A stretch of DNA of 64,000 nt from Marsupella aquatica (taxonomy: Eukaryota > Marchantiophyta), in the NCBI GenBank assembly GCA_973895155.1, contig OZ316898.1, forward strand, positions 7,130,001-7,194,000, read 5' to 3'. Below the pieces are notes generated by a model. It ran no database searches. It saw nothing but the letters and a program-made list of their open reading frames with translations, and was not told the origin of the DNA. Numbering within the stretch: the first letter of the stretch is position 1; each line of letters begins with the position of its first letter. The position numbers were made by a program, and so were the translations under genes. Shown here one piece after another: positions 45,774 through 57,804 of this stretch.

Positions 45774-47205
45774 ATGGAGGTCCTGATGGCCCGGACGCTG
45801 GCGACGACACCGCTTTCACAGGCAATAGCGAGCTCATCAGCACCATCCCCAGCACTATTTCACGGGGCCTGGAATTATGCACATCGAATTTCTGGGGTCG
45901 AGGTTAGGATTAGGGTTTAGCAGCATCAGTAGCAGGAGCAGGGCACGGCGGAGAAGGAGCTGCAGGGATTTATCATCCGAGAGTTCGAGCAGCAGGAAGC
46001 GAGTTTCTCTTCACCTCTAGAGCTCATCAGCAACGGCTATGGGCGAGGGGCGGTCCTGCGGTTCAGAATATGGACCCCAGCACCATGCTTTTGCAGCAGA
46101 GGGTCGTCGTTCTTGGTGGACAGGTTGGTTGCAATCCTGATTACTCGGTTGTTGCGTGATTCAGCTTTTTGCTTAGAAACCGACCATTCACAATGAGAGA
46201 GCGGATGTAATATGAATTAATGTTTTGGCTTCATTAACTCTCCTGGTGTTTCAGTTATTGCCCATGAGCCTCTCTGTTTTTTCCATATAGCGCGGTTCAC
46301 GAGTGTTCTGTTCTAGCAATTGGAGGCTAAATTTGACATGTTTGTAATTCCGAATGCGGAATTGAGCAGTGAGGATTTAAATACGTCTGTCGACAATCTC
46401 CAGAGACTTAACTAAGCAGTGAGACCAGGGATGGGGATCTACGATGCAATGAAGTTGTGCAGAGCAGATGTATCCACAATTTGCTTTGGTTTGTTCTTAC
46501 TGCTTGTTCCTTTGCCGCCGGCAACGAGTAAGAACACTCCCATTTGCATGCCTAATGCTCGGGTTATGATTCAGCAACCTTTGGGTGGTGCGGATTGATC
46601 AGTAAGGTCATGTGCTGCCACATTAGAAAACGTTTTCTCTCCTTTCGCCTTCGAAAAGAAATTTTATCGCAGCGAATAAGATCTGGCAACATCTTCTCTT
46701 TTGGGGCCCGTATCCCAAATCCAATTGGGAACTTTGTTAGAAGATATTCAACTTTATCTCTAACCGTTGCAAAAATCAGATTCCGGACCTGTCACATGAA
46801 GGTTAATTTGTTGGATTTCGATTTCTTGTTCGACAAGCTACATGGGTACGTGAATACCTGGAACCAGGCTCTAATGTCTGTTTTCCTGTTACTAATTGTC
46901 GGGCAATAGTATTAGTCCTGCAAGTGAGGGAGATGATGTATCACAAGAGGAAGTTATTTAAAATTATAGCTCGCTTGAATGGGCAAACAGAGGAACAGGT
47001 TATCTATCTTGAGCTTGTGGCTGCTATAGGAGAAGGCAAGGAGCCACCAAAGTCCTGTGTTTGGGATTATTGGATTGCAAAGGAAGGGAAAGACAGGAAA
47101 AGTCTCCCCACCGAGGAAGTCAATTTCCATGGAGGAAAACAATTTGGAGATAGACTGGAGGAATCGGTGGAAGAGAGTAAAGAAGGAGAGATGGCAGCGG
47201 TATAA
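45774..47205 (+). pseudogene. decayed plastid Clp protease subunit gene (ClpP/ClpR family)
   Basis: Pieces appear in the right order but in broken frames. A transit-peptide-like start runs from 45774 (MEVLMARTLATTPLSQAIAS). TMLLQQRVVVLGGQ (about 46080-46122) ends at a GT donor. GMGIYDAMKLCRADVSTICF then G (about 46431-46495) follows, and CMPNARVMIQQPLGGAD and a TGA end near 46594. The last piece (46924-47205) reads MREMMYHKRKLFKIIARLNG, QTEEQV and PPKSCVWDYW. In intact Clp subunits the first block is followed by the substrate strand, and NSPGG precedes GMAIYD. Here that spot has a stop. About 30 residues after QTEEQV are also missing. The tail resembles a plastid ClpR-type paralogue, but I cannot say which. 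Confidence 0.7.
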
Positions 47206-47209
47206 ACGT

Positions 47210-48920
47210 CATTAGAATTCCCATTAAGAAGGTTTATGAATCTGTGGAGTGACAATGAAGAGTTGTGCATGTCTCGTGCTAGATCCGGTTGGACTTTGGT
47301 TTGCTCTGGTGGCTGGAAACCCATTCCAGAGCAAAAAGCTTTGCCCCTCTTCCAGTCATGCAAGTAGGAATCTCCTTGTGAAGCTCTGTATATGATTTAA
47401 CAGAGCTTCGCATTCGTCTCATTCTACTGTCACAATGCTATGTGCTTTCATTTAATTTGTTTCTTCCAGGTGTACCAAATTCCAGTCACATTCTAAATGT
47501 CAGAAAGTTTTGAAGCCATCAGTCTTCAGTCAACAGCTCTCGTTACAGCCAGAATTCTTAAGTATGGGTCATGCTCAAGGGGATGATCTTCGCAAGCCCC
47601 ACAAGCCCTTAGACAGCCACTGATGGGATCTACATCATCTCAAGTTGTGTTAAAGAGCCGTCACGTGGGTATTGGAAAGCCATCACATGAGCTTGTATTA
47701 AATCCAACCATCACAGGAATGCCATGACCTTGGATGCTGTGATAGCTGTGTACTTATTGACCGTCTTGTCTACACACCTGGTTTTCAGTGTCGGGTCTCT
47801 CATAGCTACCACACTGGTTTGAAAAACTGACTGTAGATTCATGTTACATTCTAATACATACATTTCCGAGCAGATCGTTTCCACAAGTAATATAAACCTC
47901 CCTGAAGGCCTCTTTACATAACCTTTTCCCGATTTGTGAGGGCCCATCTCCTCAGGCCCTCTTTTGCATAATCATTTGGCACTCTCCAATCCGAGATCCC
48001 ATTAGCACTCCATAGGAGCAGGTGTTTGTGACTCACTCCCGTTGTCACTGCAGGGAAAGCAAGTGCTTGTGAGCTCACTCCCATCCCCAAAATATCACTG
48101 GCACTTTTATAAAAACAAGTGTTTGGGAACTCAGTCCCATCTACAGACCACCTCCGCAGTTGGTATTTCTATTCGGGCTGTAGGCCCATTGAGCATCTTT
48201 AGCTATAAATAAAAACAAAACTAGAATACTGTTAAAGACATGGACATGAATTTCCAAAGCTCACGTTTGAAAACAGTCATAGATTAAAGCATTGGGTGAA
48301 ATTAATGAGGATCATTGCTGCCCAAAAACCTAGTAACCCTAAACTCTGGCAGGGTTAAATGAATGACGATCATTGCTCCAAAGCCCAAAACCTTAGTAAC
48401 CACAAATTCTGGCACCTACAGGATTGACTAAAGAAACTTTGATTGAGGCTGAGTAGTGCGGTCATCTTGAAGTCTATTTAATTACTTAATCTTATGTAAT
48501 AAACTATAATATGCAGTTGTGCTCCTTTTTTTTCATGGTATGTTTACAAAATTTAATTTTGGCCGAAGTCTCTTTGGCTGCTCAATTATGGTGACAAATT
48601 TTACTAACCTTGAGATGGACCTAAAAGTGCCCATGTGCACATTTTCCTCGCCCAGTGAGTCACTCTCCCTCAAACTTGCACACTCTTTAAAATCCAGCTG
48701 TGAGATCGATATGTTGACTCCCCTCAGCATTTGATTACCTGGCCATCTCACTTATGCTCAAGAACACTCCCACTCAACATCCCTTGAGCTCATTGTCCCT
48801 CACTATGGACAATACTTGTAACCCACCTACTAGTCTGTCAATTCTCATAAGCAAAGTGTTATGGCTGTGACTATTTGAACATTTGACCCTCAGGGGCACT
48901 TATACAAGAAGCCCATAAGA
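47210..48920. other. spacer with one 65-bp duplication
   Basis: No gene recognised. ATGA-GATCATTGCT followed by CCAAAA-CCTAGTAACC and AACTCTGGCA occurs at about 48304 and 48362. Confidence 0.5.
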
Positions 48921-48924
48921 AATT

Positions 48925-49300
48925 TTTTCCCAACCATACCACCATTTTATGACCTCTGCTGAATTTCACTTACAGCCCTGTTTTGACAAAACCTATTGAG
49001 CTATGTCCCGACCATAAAACCATTTTATACATTGGCCGAAGCTCACTTACAGCCCAGTTTTGACACACACTATTTCCCAAGATCCAGACCATATAACCAT
49101 TTTATGACCTTGGCCTAAGTTCACTTAGGGCCCTGTTTAGACACCCCTATTGAGCTACTGGTCTGCATTTATTACAGTACATCTCAAAGAGATTTATGGG
49201 GTTGAGGTCTCGGACAGGTGATCTAAAATCCCAATTTCATTGACCAGGCCCTGGTTGTGACACGCCCTATTAATTAAGCTACTGGTCTAAATTCCCAGTG
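48925..49300. repeat. degenerate tandem array of about 78-bp units
   Basis: Three clear units, near 48928, 49008 and 49086, carry ACCATTTTATGACCT then TTCACTTACAGCCCTGTTTT and GACA-ACCTATTGAGCTA. A fourth is very diverged (to about 49290). The array lies about 0.6 kb upstream of the bL25 gene. Confidence 0.75.
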
Positions 49301-49309
49301 TCATTCCCC

Positions 49310-49750
49310 AATCGAGGTTTTGGGTTTACTGATCTATGCACCTCCAGCGATCGAATGCAAGTGCTGTTTCGTGCGGATCCTGGTGAATCGTTGTGGAACT
49401 TCCACTGAATCTGTGTTTGGTTTGAGCTTGCTGTTCTGCCTTCAGCTCTCTGGGAGCTCCGAATTACGTATTCGTGGTTTTGGGTTTACTGATCTATGCT
49501 CCTGAGTCTTCCAGCGATCGAAAGAAATGGATAGACTCGAAGAATAAGCTAATGCGGCATGTTGATCGAAATGTGATCGAAGCATTCGGCCTGAATACTT
49601 TAGATCCTTGTGTTTCAGGGTTTTGTGGTGTATGAAGAGTTCGGAGATCGAAGCCAAGTGATTCCAAAATGCAAATCAATGCTGCACGGTGTTGATAGAA
49701 ATGCGAACGAAGCAATTGGGTTAAGTAATTTCGATACCTGTGACATCCGG
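49310..49750. repeat. two overlapping direct duplications just upstream of bL25
   Basis: GGTTTTGGGTTTACTGATCT then ATGC-CCTC and CCAGCGATCGAA occurs at 49315 and 49478. A second pair has GTTGATCGAAATG-GA-CGAAGCA (49560) and GTTGATAGAAATGCGAACGA (49691), each followed by TTTAGATCC-TGTG-like sequence. They cover the presumed promoter and leader. Confidence 0.7.
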
Positions 49751-49850
49751 AGCTTTGTCCTCTCTCTCGCTCGGCCTCGTTCGCAACATACGGATCGGGG
49801 TGGAGCGTCTAGGGTTTTAGGTCCGGGTGATTGGATCGGAGTTCAGCAAA

Positions 49851-51321
49851 ATGCGTGCTCATCTTTTGCCGTTGATTGCACGAGCCGCTATAGAAGCTGG
49901 GAGAGATTCGTCATCGTCAACTACAAAAGCCCTGGTGACTGGAATTTCTGAAGTACCTGGAGTTTCTGGAATCGTTGGAGTATGTAGAGGTTTGAGAGTT
50001 GGGAGAGCTTTAGGGATCGATTCTAGTGCCGGACAGTTTGCGTGGAGAAGAGAATTCGCTTCCGTAGCTGCGATCGATCAGGAAGATGATAGACCGCCGA
50101 GTATGCGCAAGTCAGCGGCGAAGAAAGAGGACTTGGTGCTGCGAGCATTTCTCCGGGAGAACAGTGGCAAAATCCCCGCAAAGAAGGAGAGGAGATTAGG
50201 GTTGGTACCGAGTATCGTTTTCGAGCAGGAGAAAATATCGGAGAAAAGGCTCATTTCATTGGAGCGGAAGCAGCTGGATGACATTGTAAATAGACTCGGG
50301 CGAACTTTTTTCCTGTCAAGGGCGTACGAGTTGGAAGTCTATGACAAGCCTGGGCCTGACGGACAGCTTCTCTCCAGAGAGATGGTCTTACCACGCACGG
50401 TGTGTTGTAGCCTCTTCTGGAAACTCTCCTTGTAATTTTGTACTATATGTGTAGCTCTTATCTAGGAGGTGGTGCATGTCCACATTTGTGTAGATTGGAA
50501 CAGTGAGGTCCTAGCATATCAGCATTTTCAATCATACGAGACAATTGTCTGTGAGTGTGCAGATTCACCATTCTGCGGAAGACAAGCTTCTGAATGTCAC
50601 TTTCATGAAGGCACTTTCAGACTCACAAGTGAAGGTGGAAGTTCCAATCATGTTTCTGGGAGAAGATTCCTGCCCTGGAATTCGTAGAGGTATCATTCTC
50701 TGCTTCGCATCCGCCCTGTATCAAATCTGGTGTTATGGATGTCTTGTCCAAGGCTTTTGTTCTGGACAGTACTCATGTATGCAGCCATCTAAATCAGATC
50801 AATCGTTCTTTAATGCAACCTTCTGACACAGTAGGTTATGTTAAGTCGAACTCAGCAGGTAGGACCTTCATTACTGGGATGTAGTAGTTGACTTCTAAAT
50901 CCAGGTAGTCTCATTAAATTGGCAACCCCAGCAGCCCGGATGGATTTACCCCAATCTTTTTTATTTTGGGTAAATTCTGCTGCAGCCTAGCTGGAAATAT
51001 TGTCAGCCTAGGTTTGCTGTAGAGCTAGAAGTCTTCACTATTGCCTGCAGTATGGCACGTTGATCTAATGAATTTGAGGAAATCTGGGTGACAGGTGGGT
51101 ATGTCAACACTATCATGCGGGCAGTTCCGTATCTTTGTCCGATAGATGCAATCCCTCGTTTCCTGGAGGTGGATATCAGCACCCTCGATGTTGGTGATAA
51201 GGTTCTACTTAAGGACTTGAAAGTGGATCCTCGGCTCAAGCTAGTGAGGAGGGACACCTTGTTGCCGGTTTTGAAAATAATGGGAACGAGAACTGTGGAA
51301 GCAGCCGTCTCGCCAAAATAG
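49851..51321 (+). CDS. organellar large-subunit ribosomal protein bL25, 300 aa
   Basis: bL25 proteins bind 5S rRNA in bacterial-type ribosomes. Plant nuclear copies are thought to act mainly in mitochondria. Exons 49851-50399, 50563-50689 and 51095-51321 join in phase and end at TAG 51319-51321. The first 80 residues (MRAHLLPLIARAAIEAG and an Arg/Ser-rich run) form a presequence. The L25 N-domain follows: LRENSGKIPAKKERRLGLVP, then SIVF, then the REMVLPRT to IHHSAEDKLLNVTFMKA strand. The C-terminal TL5/CTC domain has VEVPIMFLGEDSCPGIRRGG, CPIDAIPRFLEVDISTLDVG and a terminal TRTVEAAVSPK. The extra CTC domain is the usual long form of bL25. The 5' end is preceded by tandem duplications and a CTAGGGTTTTAGG motif resembling a reversed telo-box. 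Confidence 0.88.
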
Positions 51322-53106
51322 TAAGTTTTGTTTTGAAGCTACCAGGAAGTTTTAAGAGGAGTTGACACCGTGGAAAGGGTTTACTCAAAGGTTTCTGGAA
51401 TGGCTGTGACAGTTCCGTCCTCAAGTCTCCAGTCTAGTCCAACAATCCAAGTTGCTTCCGAAAGTCGCCAAAACTGTGGACAGGAACATAGATAGCTTAG
51501 AAGGTAGTTTGAGAAATTCTCCCTCAACCCAGACCGACTTGTCTCTCGTTGGTCCGAATGCATAGGTGCGTGTTTACTCACAAAGAATGATTTAGAAACT
51601 CAGTTGAAGGTGATCACCAAGGTGCAGAGCTCCATTTCTTGACAACCCCAGCCTTGTCAACAGTGCCAGCAAAGGTAGGTAGTATATTTTCATGATGCTT
51701 ATGAACGACGGATGAAAGAAACCTTAACGGGTAGTTTGAAGACTTGCAGCCATGGCTGAACAAGTAATACGAGTGAAGTCCATAGTATTTCTCTGAGTTA
51801 GCTGTAATCTGCAGCATACAAGATACAAGGCCGGCGAGGATAGAATGCACGTGCAAAGTGTGTACTCTAAATCTTATGGCTGCTATCCTGCCGTTAGAGC
51901 ATACCTGTCTTGGAATCGTAACGATTTTAAAAGTGTGCTTTGAACTTGTCCCGGCTGTTCGCAAATATATCTTTTCTAGTGGGGATTTGTTTGTTTCACT
52001 CGCTGGTGGGCGAAACAGCTTGGCTTGTGTTTAGCCTTTCTTCTTCACCAGCAGGCAGGCAGATGGATTTGCTTGATTGTGATAGCAGGCACAGGAGGGA
52101 TAGATGAGGATATGAAAGGTCCGAAAGCACTTTTGGAGCTGTGCTAAATTGAGTGCTTTAAGAGAAATTGGCAAAGCTATCCGAGCTTGAGTTTTTACAG
52201 TATGGTTACTAACGCCTAACTCGTTGTCCAAGACTTAAAGTCATTTATTCTTAAGTGCTTTGAGGAAAATTCACAAATTTGAGCTTGAATTTTCACAGCA
52301 TTGTTACTATAGCCTACACTTGCAAGATCTGGCTCGTTTCCAAGACTAAAAGCTAGTTGCTGAATTAGTGTGACATTTTAGGGGGTGGAACCACTCATGG
52401 GCGGCATACAGAGAACATAATCAGGGGCAGACAAGCGGCAGAAGCACCCAACCGAGATGCGGTGAGTTAGTATTGTGCTTCAGCATTGAGCCTTAATATA
52501 AGTCTACATAGATTGGATCCCTTCAAAACTGAAGAGCCTTGATACTAGGATGGATCAGAATGACTGGACTTGGACTCTGATTAATCAAACACTTGTTTAA
52601 CACCTAGAAGAATGCCATTTTGTAGAAAGGAAAACTGTTATCTGAGTACCTAATAATGTTTCAGGATGAAAGTGGATCTAAACCACAATACATTACTGAC
52701 CTGGTCCATCGAACACATCCGAGCCAATGTCCTTTACACAAAGTAGGACAGTTTTACTAGCCCGTTCAGTAATACCACAGGTTCATGACAAAACAATATA
52801 GAAGCTAAACTATCATCCAACCAGGATCAAATGTACTCCCAAGCCCATTGCCTTCATCTACCATTTTCTGAGTGCCCCATTGATTGATCCATACTCAGGA
52901 CATGGCAACCCATATTCCCTTACACATCTCTAGTCTCATTCAAGACACTCAGTTTTCCAAGATTCCTAGCCGCACTTAATCAACAAATTAATTCTCTTAC
53001 ATGAGATGCAACATGCATGCTTCTAATCTTGAGGGGCTCCAGCCTTGCCCCACTTGCACACCAAAGCAATCTCCTGAGGTCTGATCTAGATTATTTCATT
53101 TGTCTG
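51322..53106. other. spacer between two convergent genes, nothing recognised
   Basis: bL25 (+) and TVP23 (-) end toward this region, so it should contain both 3' untranslated regions. A weak duplication (CAAATTTGAGCTTGA-TTTT-like) lies at 52170-52330. No gene, RNA or mobile element was recognised. Confidence 0.5.
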
Positions 53107-55093
53107 CTACAATACATTTAAAACTTTTGAAAGGTTATTTGTAATGCCTGATGTCATTGCTTCGCGCATAAAACCCCCCATTGCCTGTTCAGCAAAAGTT
53201 TGAACTTTCTTTTTTGATTCTGAATGGCAAAGATCCATGCTTATGTCAGAAAATATGTGTTCATTGGAGAGGGACACAACAGTCATGCAGCTCATTAATT
53301 AATATTTGCTCGATAGACTCTTTGGGAACTACTGTAGGAGTTCTTTCTTGGAATATTTATCAATATAGACAAAAGACATTCAAGATAAAGGCTCACAAAA
53401 AATAACTACATTAATAAATCCTTACAAACTTTTTAAGTCCTAACTAAAGCCCAAATCAATATTCAAAGCTATTTGTGCTCAGTCATTTTGTAAAATCAAC
53501 TACAGCAAGGACAGGGTTATGAAAGATTTGAGATGAGATGTGCACACCCTTGTGGCACTTTGTGAAACCGACGATATTGGAGGCACACATTGTCAGGGCT
53601 ATAAGATCAATCATGAGAAAATCAAAATTAAACTTCAGGAGTGCAACAATTGCAAAAAGAGTCCAGATCGCTGGCTGCATAAAGAACCAGAAAGTGTTGT
53701 CAGTAAGCCATTTGCTTGAAATGGAGCATGGGAATTGATACATGGAAAATGTTTGTTTGTTTCTTTTGTATATGCATTATGTTTTCTTGAGCAGGTCATT
53801 TGAAAGGCCTATGAGCAGATCATTCAGCTAGAATGATAAATGTGGAGACTCACAGTTACATATAAGCTTGTCCAAAAGAGTATTGTGTCGTTCTTGTTCA
53901 ATCCTTCTAAAATCTGGGGATGTGCATGTTGTACAATTAGATTAGACAATCTTGAGGCTTTTCCACTAACACTATACCAAGTGAGAGATGACTGTAGATA
54001 CATTCTCATGTTTATCCTAGCTTGTAAAAATGTGAATTCTCTTATCTTGGAAGTTGGAGTGAACTTATCTAACCATATATTCATCCTATTTCATCGCATG
54101 ATAAGCATTTCATTCATTAAAAAATAACTCATTCGACAAACATCCAATTGAGCACAACATGCACTTCAGTAAGCTTTGGCCATTATATATTTTTAAAGGA
54201 AAAAATGTGATCAAATATATGGTGGACTTGCCTGTCGATCAAGGGACTCAAACCGCCAAATACTACTGCCACGTTGGTCACTTTCATTCCAGTACCTTAG
54301 GCCAACCAATATCCTTCCACTGACATTCTTTACAGTCCAAAAATCAAATGCCATCAACAAGACTATAAACACAAATTGTAGGACAAAACTGCTTGTCATC
54401 CACCCTCCAAAAATGTACAAAAATATTGCTGAACCCTGTTGGATGCATATCAATGTATGGTTAGAGATCTTCAAAAGCCTGACCAAACAGTTTGTTTTCA
54501 TGTTACCCAAATAGAGAAATTTCACTTAATAGTTTCAGTAAAGAGTATGCGCATCCTCAAAATTCAGATACAAATTAATATGGTAACATTGCGGAGGAGA
54601 AGACCTTTTGGAGGAGATGGATGGGACATACCTTAAATAGAACATGGAAGAACACTGTTTTTGGGTTACTGTAAGAGTGTGTTTGAGAGGGATTTTGCTG
54701 CGCATATGGTGCTTGACCATGGTGAGGTTGTGCTTGTTGTCCATATTGTTGGTGTTGTACTCCCCCTTGTTGATACTGCTGAAAGGTTTCTTGGTATGGT
54801 TGCTGATTTCGTGGGTTAGTGTATAGTTGTTGGGTTTCCCTCTCATCTAGCTGTTGAGGATAGCTTTGGTACCCAGGTTGTTCCTGTTGTTGCTGTCTAG
54901 CTTGTTGTACAAGGGCTTGCCTCTCGTAAGGTGGGTGGTAAGGTTCTTGTGCTTGATTTTGAGGTTGTATATCTCTTTGAGCTCGAGCTTGGTAATTTTG
55001 CTGCTTTTGAACTTGATGGGAGGGTTGGAACGTGCTTCTAGATGCTTGGCGTGTTGGTGATGGTGTGGGCGATGGTGATCCTGGGGTTTGACC
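53107..55093 (-). CDS. ECHIDNA/TVP23-family Golgi membrane protein with Gln-rich N-terminal extension
   Basis: TVP23 proteins are small TGN/Golgi membrane proteins; plant ECHIDNA works in secretory sorting with YIP proteins. Exons in transcript order: 55093-54632, 54435-54232, 53913-53854, 53674-53548 and 53219-53107, all phase-consistent, stop TAG at 53107-53109. The core runs NPKTVFFHVLFK, GSAIFLYIFGGWMTSSFVLQ, DFWTVKNVSGRILVGLRYWN, WRFESLDRQ, LFWTSLYVTPAIWTLFAIVA and ASNIVGFTKC, with several membrane segments and a basic tail (ESKKKVQTFAEQ). The first exon adds about 140 residues rich in Gln, Pro and Tyr; Arabidopsis ECHIDNA is about 186 aa, without such a domain. Intron 2 has a GC donor (CAG|GCAAGT). 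The start is unresolved: a stop lies just above 55093, so at least one more 5' exon exists. A possible one, MIQWYLDK at 55488-55465, is in phase but weak. Confidence 0.85.
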
Positions 55094-55099
55094 CTATAA

Positions 55100-57650
55100 C
55101 ATTCAATGCCACTAATGAAGATTTCCAATCTAAAACATTGTAACGGTTTACTGTGCAAAAGGTCTAACCTAGTAAGGAATGAGGTCAGGAAGCTTGTCAA
55201 AGCTCTTTAGGGTGGAATGATCTCATCATGGGATGCTTAAGGAATGAGTTACCCACCTGTTACTCCATTTTATTGTCCCAGACTATGGAAATTGTATGAT
55301 ATGACTATTGCTATTCATGAAATTGTATGATATGACTGCTATTCATTGAGCAGATACTACTTAACAAACTTTGGTGGCCTCTCACAACAGGCATTTGCTA
55401 TAAACAAGACTGCTAAACAAATTAAACAAATAATGTTATTAAAAAAGCTTGTAGTTATATTCACCTTATCAAGATACCATTGTATCATTTAGACGACATG
55501 CATGAATTAACTGAGAGGACTCAATGGTAGATAGAAGTCAATTCAACCTGAAGGCATATATAATTTCAGTTTGTCATTCAAGCGTATTTAGTTGTGCGGA
55601 GGAATAATAAAACTTAGGTACGGTATGGATTTCAATTACATTCCTCACACCTAGCTCTAAAAAAAAAACAAGAGAGCTAGCTGGTTTTGGAATTACCATT
55701 GGAGAATTATGGTTGCAGTCTATTCAAGCATAGATTGAATAATATCAGCTTGTTACCGTCATGAAACTTGCAGATGTGAGCACATCATGAAACTTGCAGA
55801 TGTGAGCACTAACTGGAAAATGGGAAATGAGATCAGCTAAACACGATGTATACTCTTCACAACACTGACTCTAACTTGAATCCTCAAGGCTACCATGATT
55901 AGAAATCACAGAATGTAATGGAACAATTTCACACTAGGATTTGAAAATGATCTTCAATTATGAATATAAGATTCCAAATCATGAGGCTTTTGAAGTTCAG
56001 GTTGTTGTCCAAGGTAGGAAATCAATCTTGGAATGTTCAATTTCAATAGGATTGAATGAAATTTGCTAATAGCAATAGTCGACACCTGCTCTTCAAGTCA
56101 AGTTGGGTCCAAATTGTCTCTTGCATTCAATACTTTTCATCCTTTCTTATATCTGCATTATACCTGAAATTATGTATTAATACTAATTTAATTCCTAGTT
56201 TCATTTAATACACATATGGGTTTGACTATTTACGTATTTCAGTCATTCAGTACTTGATGATATATCAAACTTGCACACAACCATGGGATCCCTTAGAGAG
56301 CCAAACCTTGTGCCAAGAACAGGACACTGCCAAACATTACTCACCTTACTAGCTAGACTATGTCTGTGCTCACAGAGACAAAAGAGACATAGTTGTCATC
56401 AAGTTTGAGTCATGGATTTGGCCCTTTTAAATCTTCCTTGCCAAATATGTGCATAGTTCTTCCTTTAGTTTATAGAGGGCTTCCAAACACCCTAACCTCT
56501 TAAAAGTTGAGATGATAATAACTTAAGGAGTTAGCTTGTTGTATTAACAAGATTTGTTTCTCAGAGAAATAACAACTATATAGATTTTGCATAATTGCTA
56601 TAATTTGTGTAGAAAACAATTTTTTTCATTAATTTACACAAACTAAGAATTTAATAATTTATGTATTGGCAAATTTTAGAGATCTGAAACTATAACCAGC
56701 TCCAAGTTGCCAACTGCCAATTTCAGTAAGAATGGGGATTGCCAAACCAACCCGCCATTCAGACCTCCATTTGCATTCACACTAGAAGAGACACATGCGA
56801 GACTGATTTGTGCAATTTAATCAAGATTGATTTGAAAGTAACTAAGTAAGCATGAACAACCTATATGGGAATGGAGGTCACTCAGTTTTGGATTGGTGGG
56901 TTTATCAACTTTTGATGGTTGTATGGAATTTAATTCCTCTAACACATACCTCTACCTCTAGGACTTGCAGAGGCTTGGTCACCAAACCTGCTGAGATGCT
57001 ATTAATGAGAGCCATGGATCTAATTTAGGGGTTGCTCTGAGGGCCATGGGCTCTAGGGTATCATGAATTACACAACATATTTTAAAAACCTTGAAGAACA
57101 AACGAGGACATGGATTGAGAGTCTAGAGTCCATTAATGTTGAGTAAATTAATGTTGAGCAAAGCCTCGCCCATAAACAATATGCACATGTGAAACATGCA
57201 ACTAAGAAGTAATTGGCACAAAAAATAAATGGCTAATTTCTCTGTAGATCATGTTCACAGGGACACATAGTTCAGATGAATTTATTGTACTCTAGGTTTG
57301 TCATCCATACCAAGTCTTTAGAGCACAAGCTTTCTTGTCGCTCAAATAACTTCAATTCTCTTACAATGAATCTAAGTTCTACTCACATGGTAACTCTTGC
57401 TTGTGCATATATTAAGTAACTTAAATAACCTTGATCAAGTACCTGATTTTGGTCGGACTAATTACAGTTAGAAAGAAACTCTATTTCCAAAACTAAATGC
57501 CTAACTATTAAATCCAGACACCCAGCCTGAAATTTTTTATGTGAGGCCAAATGCTGGTGTCATCTATTGAAATTGACAGTAAACGCAAGTTTTGAATAAC
57601 ATAAACAAAATACCAACAAAACTAGACTGAGAAAATATTTTGGTTGGTTG
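55100..57650. other. AT-rich spacer; likely holds the 5' end of the TVP23 gene
   Basis: No complete gene recognised. The first exon and promoter of the minus-strand TVP23 gene should lie in the first part. A short direct repeat (CATGAAACTTGCAGATGTGA) occurs at 55760 and 55787, and GAAATTGTATGATATGACT occurs at 55289 and 55319. Confidence 0.45.
57246..57430. repeat. dispersed repeat related to 18957-19135
   Basis: The block with TTTATTGTACTCTAGGTTTG, CCATACCAAG, AGCACAAGCT, CTCAAATAACTTC and ACAATGA resembles 18985-19075 (TTTACTGCACTCTAGGCTTA, CCATACCAAG, GCGCAAGCT). The family is unknown. Confidence 0.5.
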
Positions 57651-57804
57651 GAAAATCAACTTGAGAAAAGAACTGTACAGTGCATCTGGTCACGGAATCC
57701 ATCCAGAGATGCGCATCTCAGTATCTTCTCATCTTCTCCCTTGGACGGCTCACAGAGAGTACACCTGGCCAAAAGCTGCAATGTAACACAGTAGCCCGTC
57801 AGGT

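Noticed and set aside
46595-46909. 104-codon + strand frame between the Clp-like pieces
   Set aside because: It falls where an intron of the former Clp gene would be and has no similarity to Clp or other proteins that I can see.
54854-55200. Hydrophobic Leu-rich open frames on both strands over the Gln-rich exon
   Set aside because: They are frame-shifted or antisense readings of CAA/CAG-rich codons. The frame that continues into the TVP23 core is the coding one.
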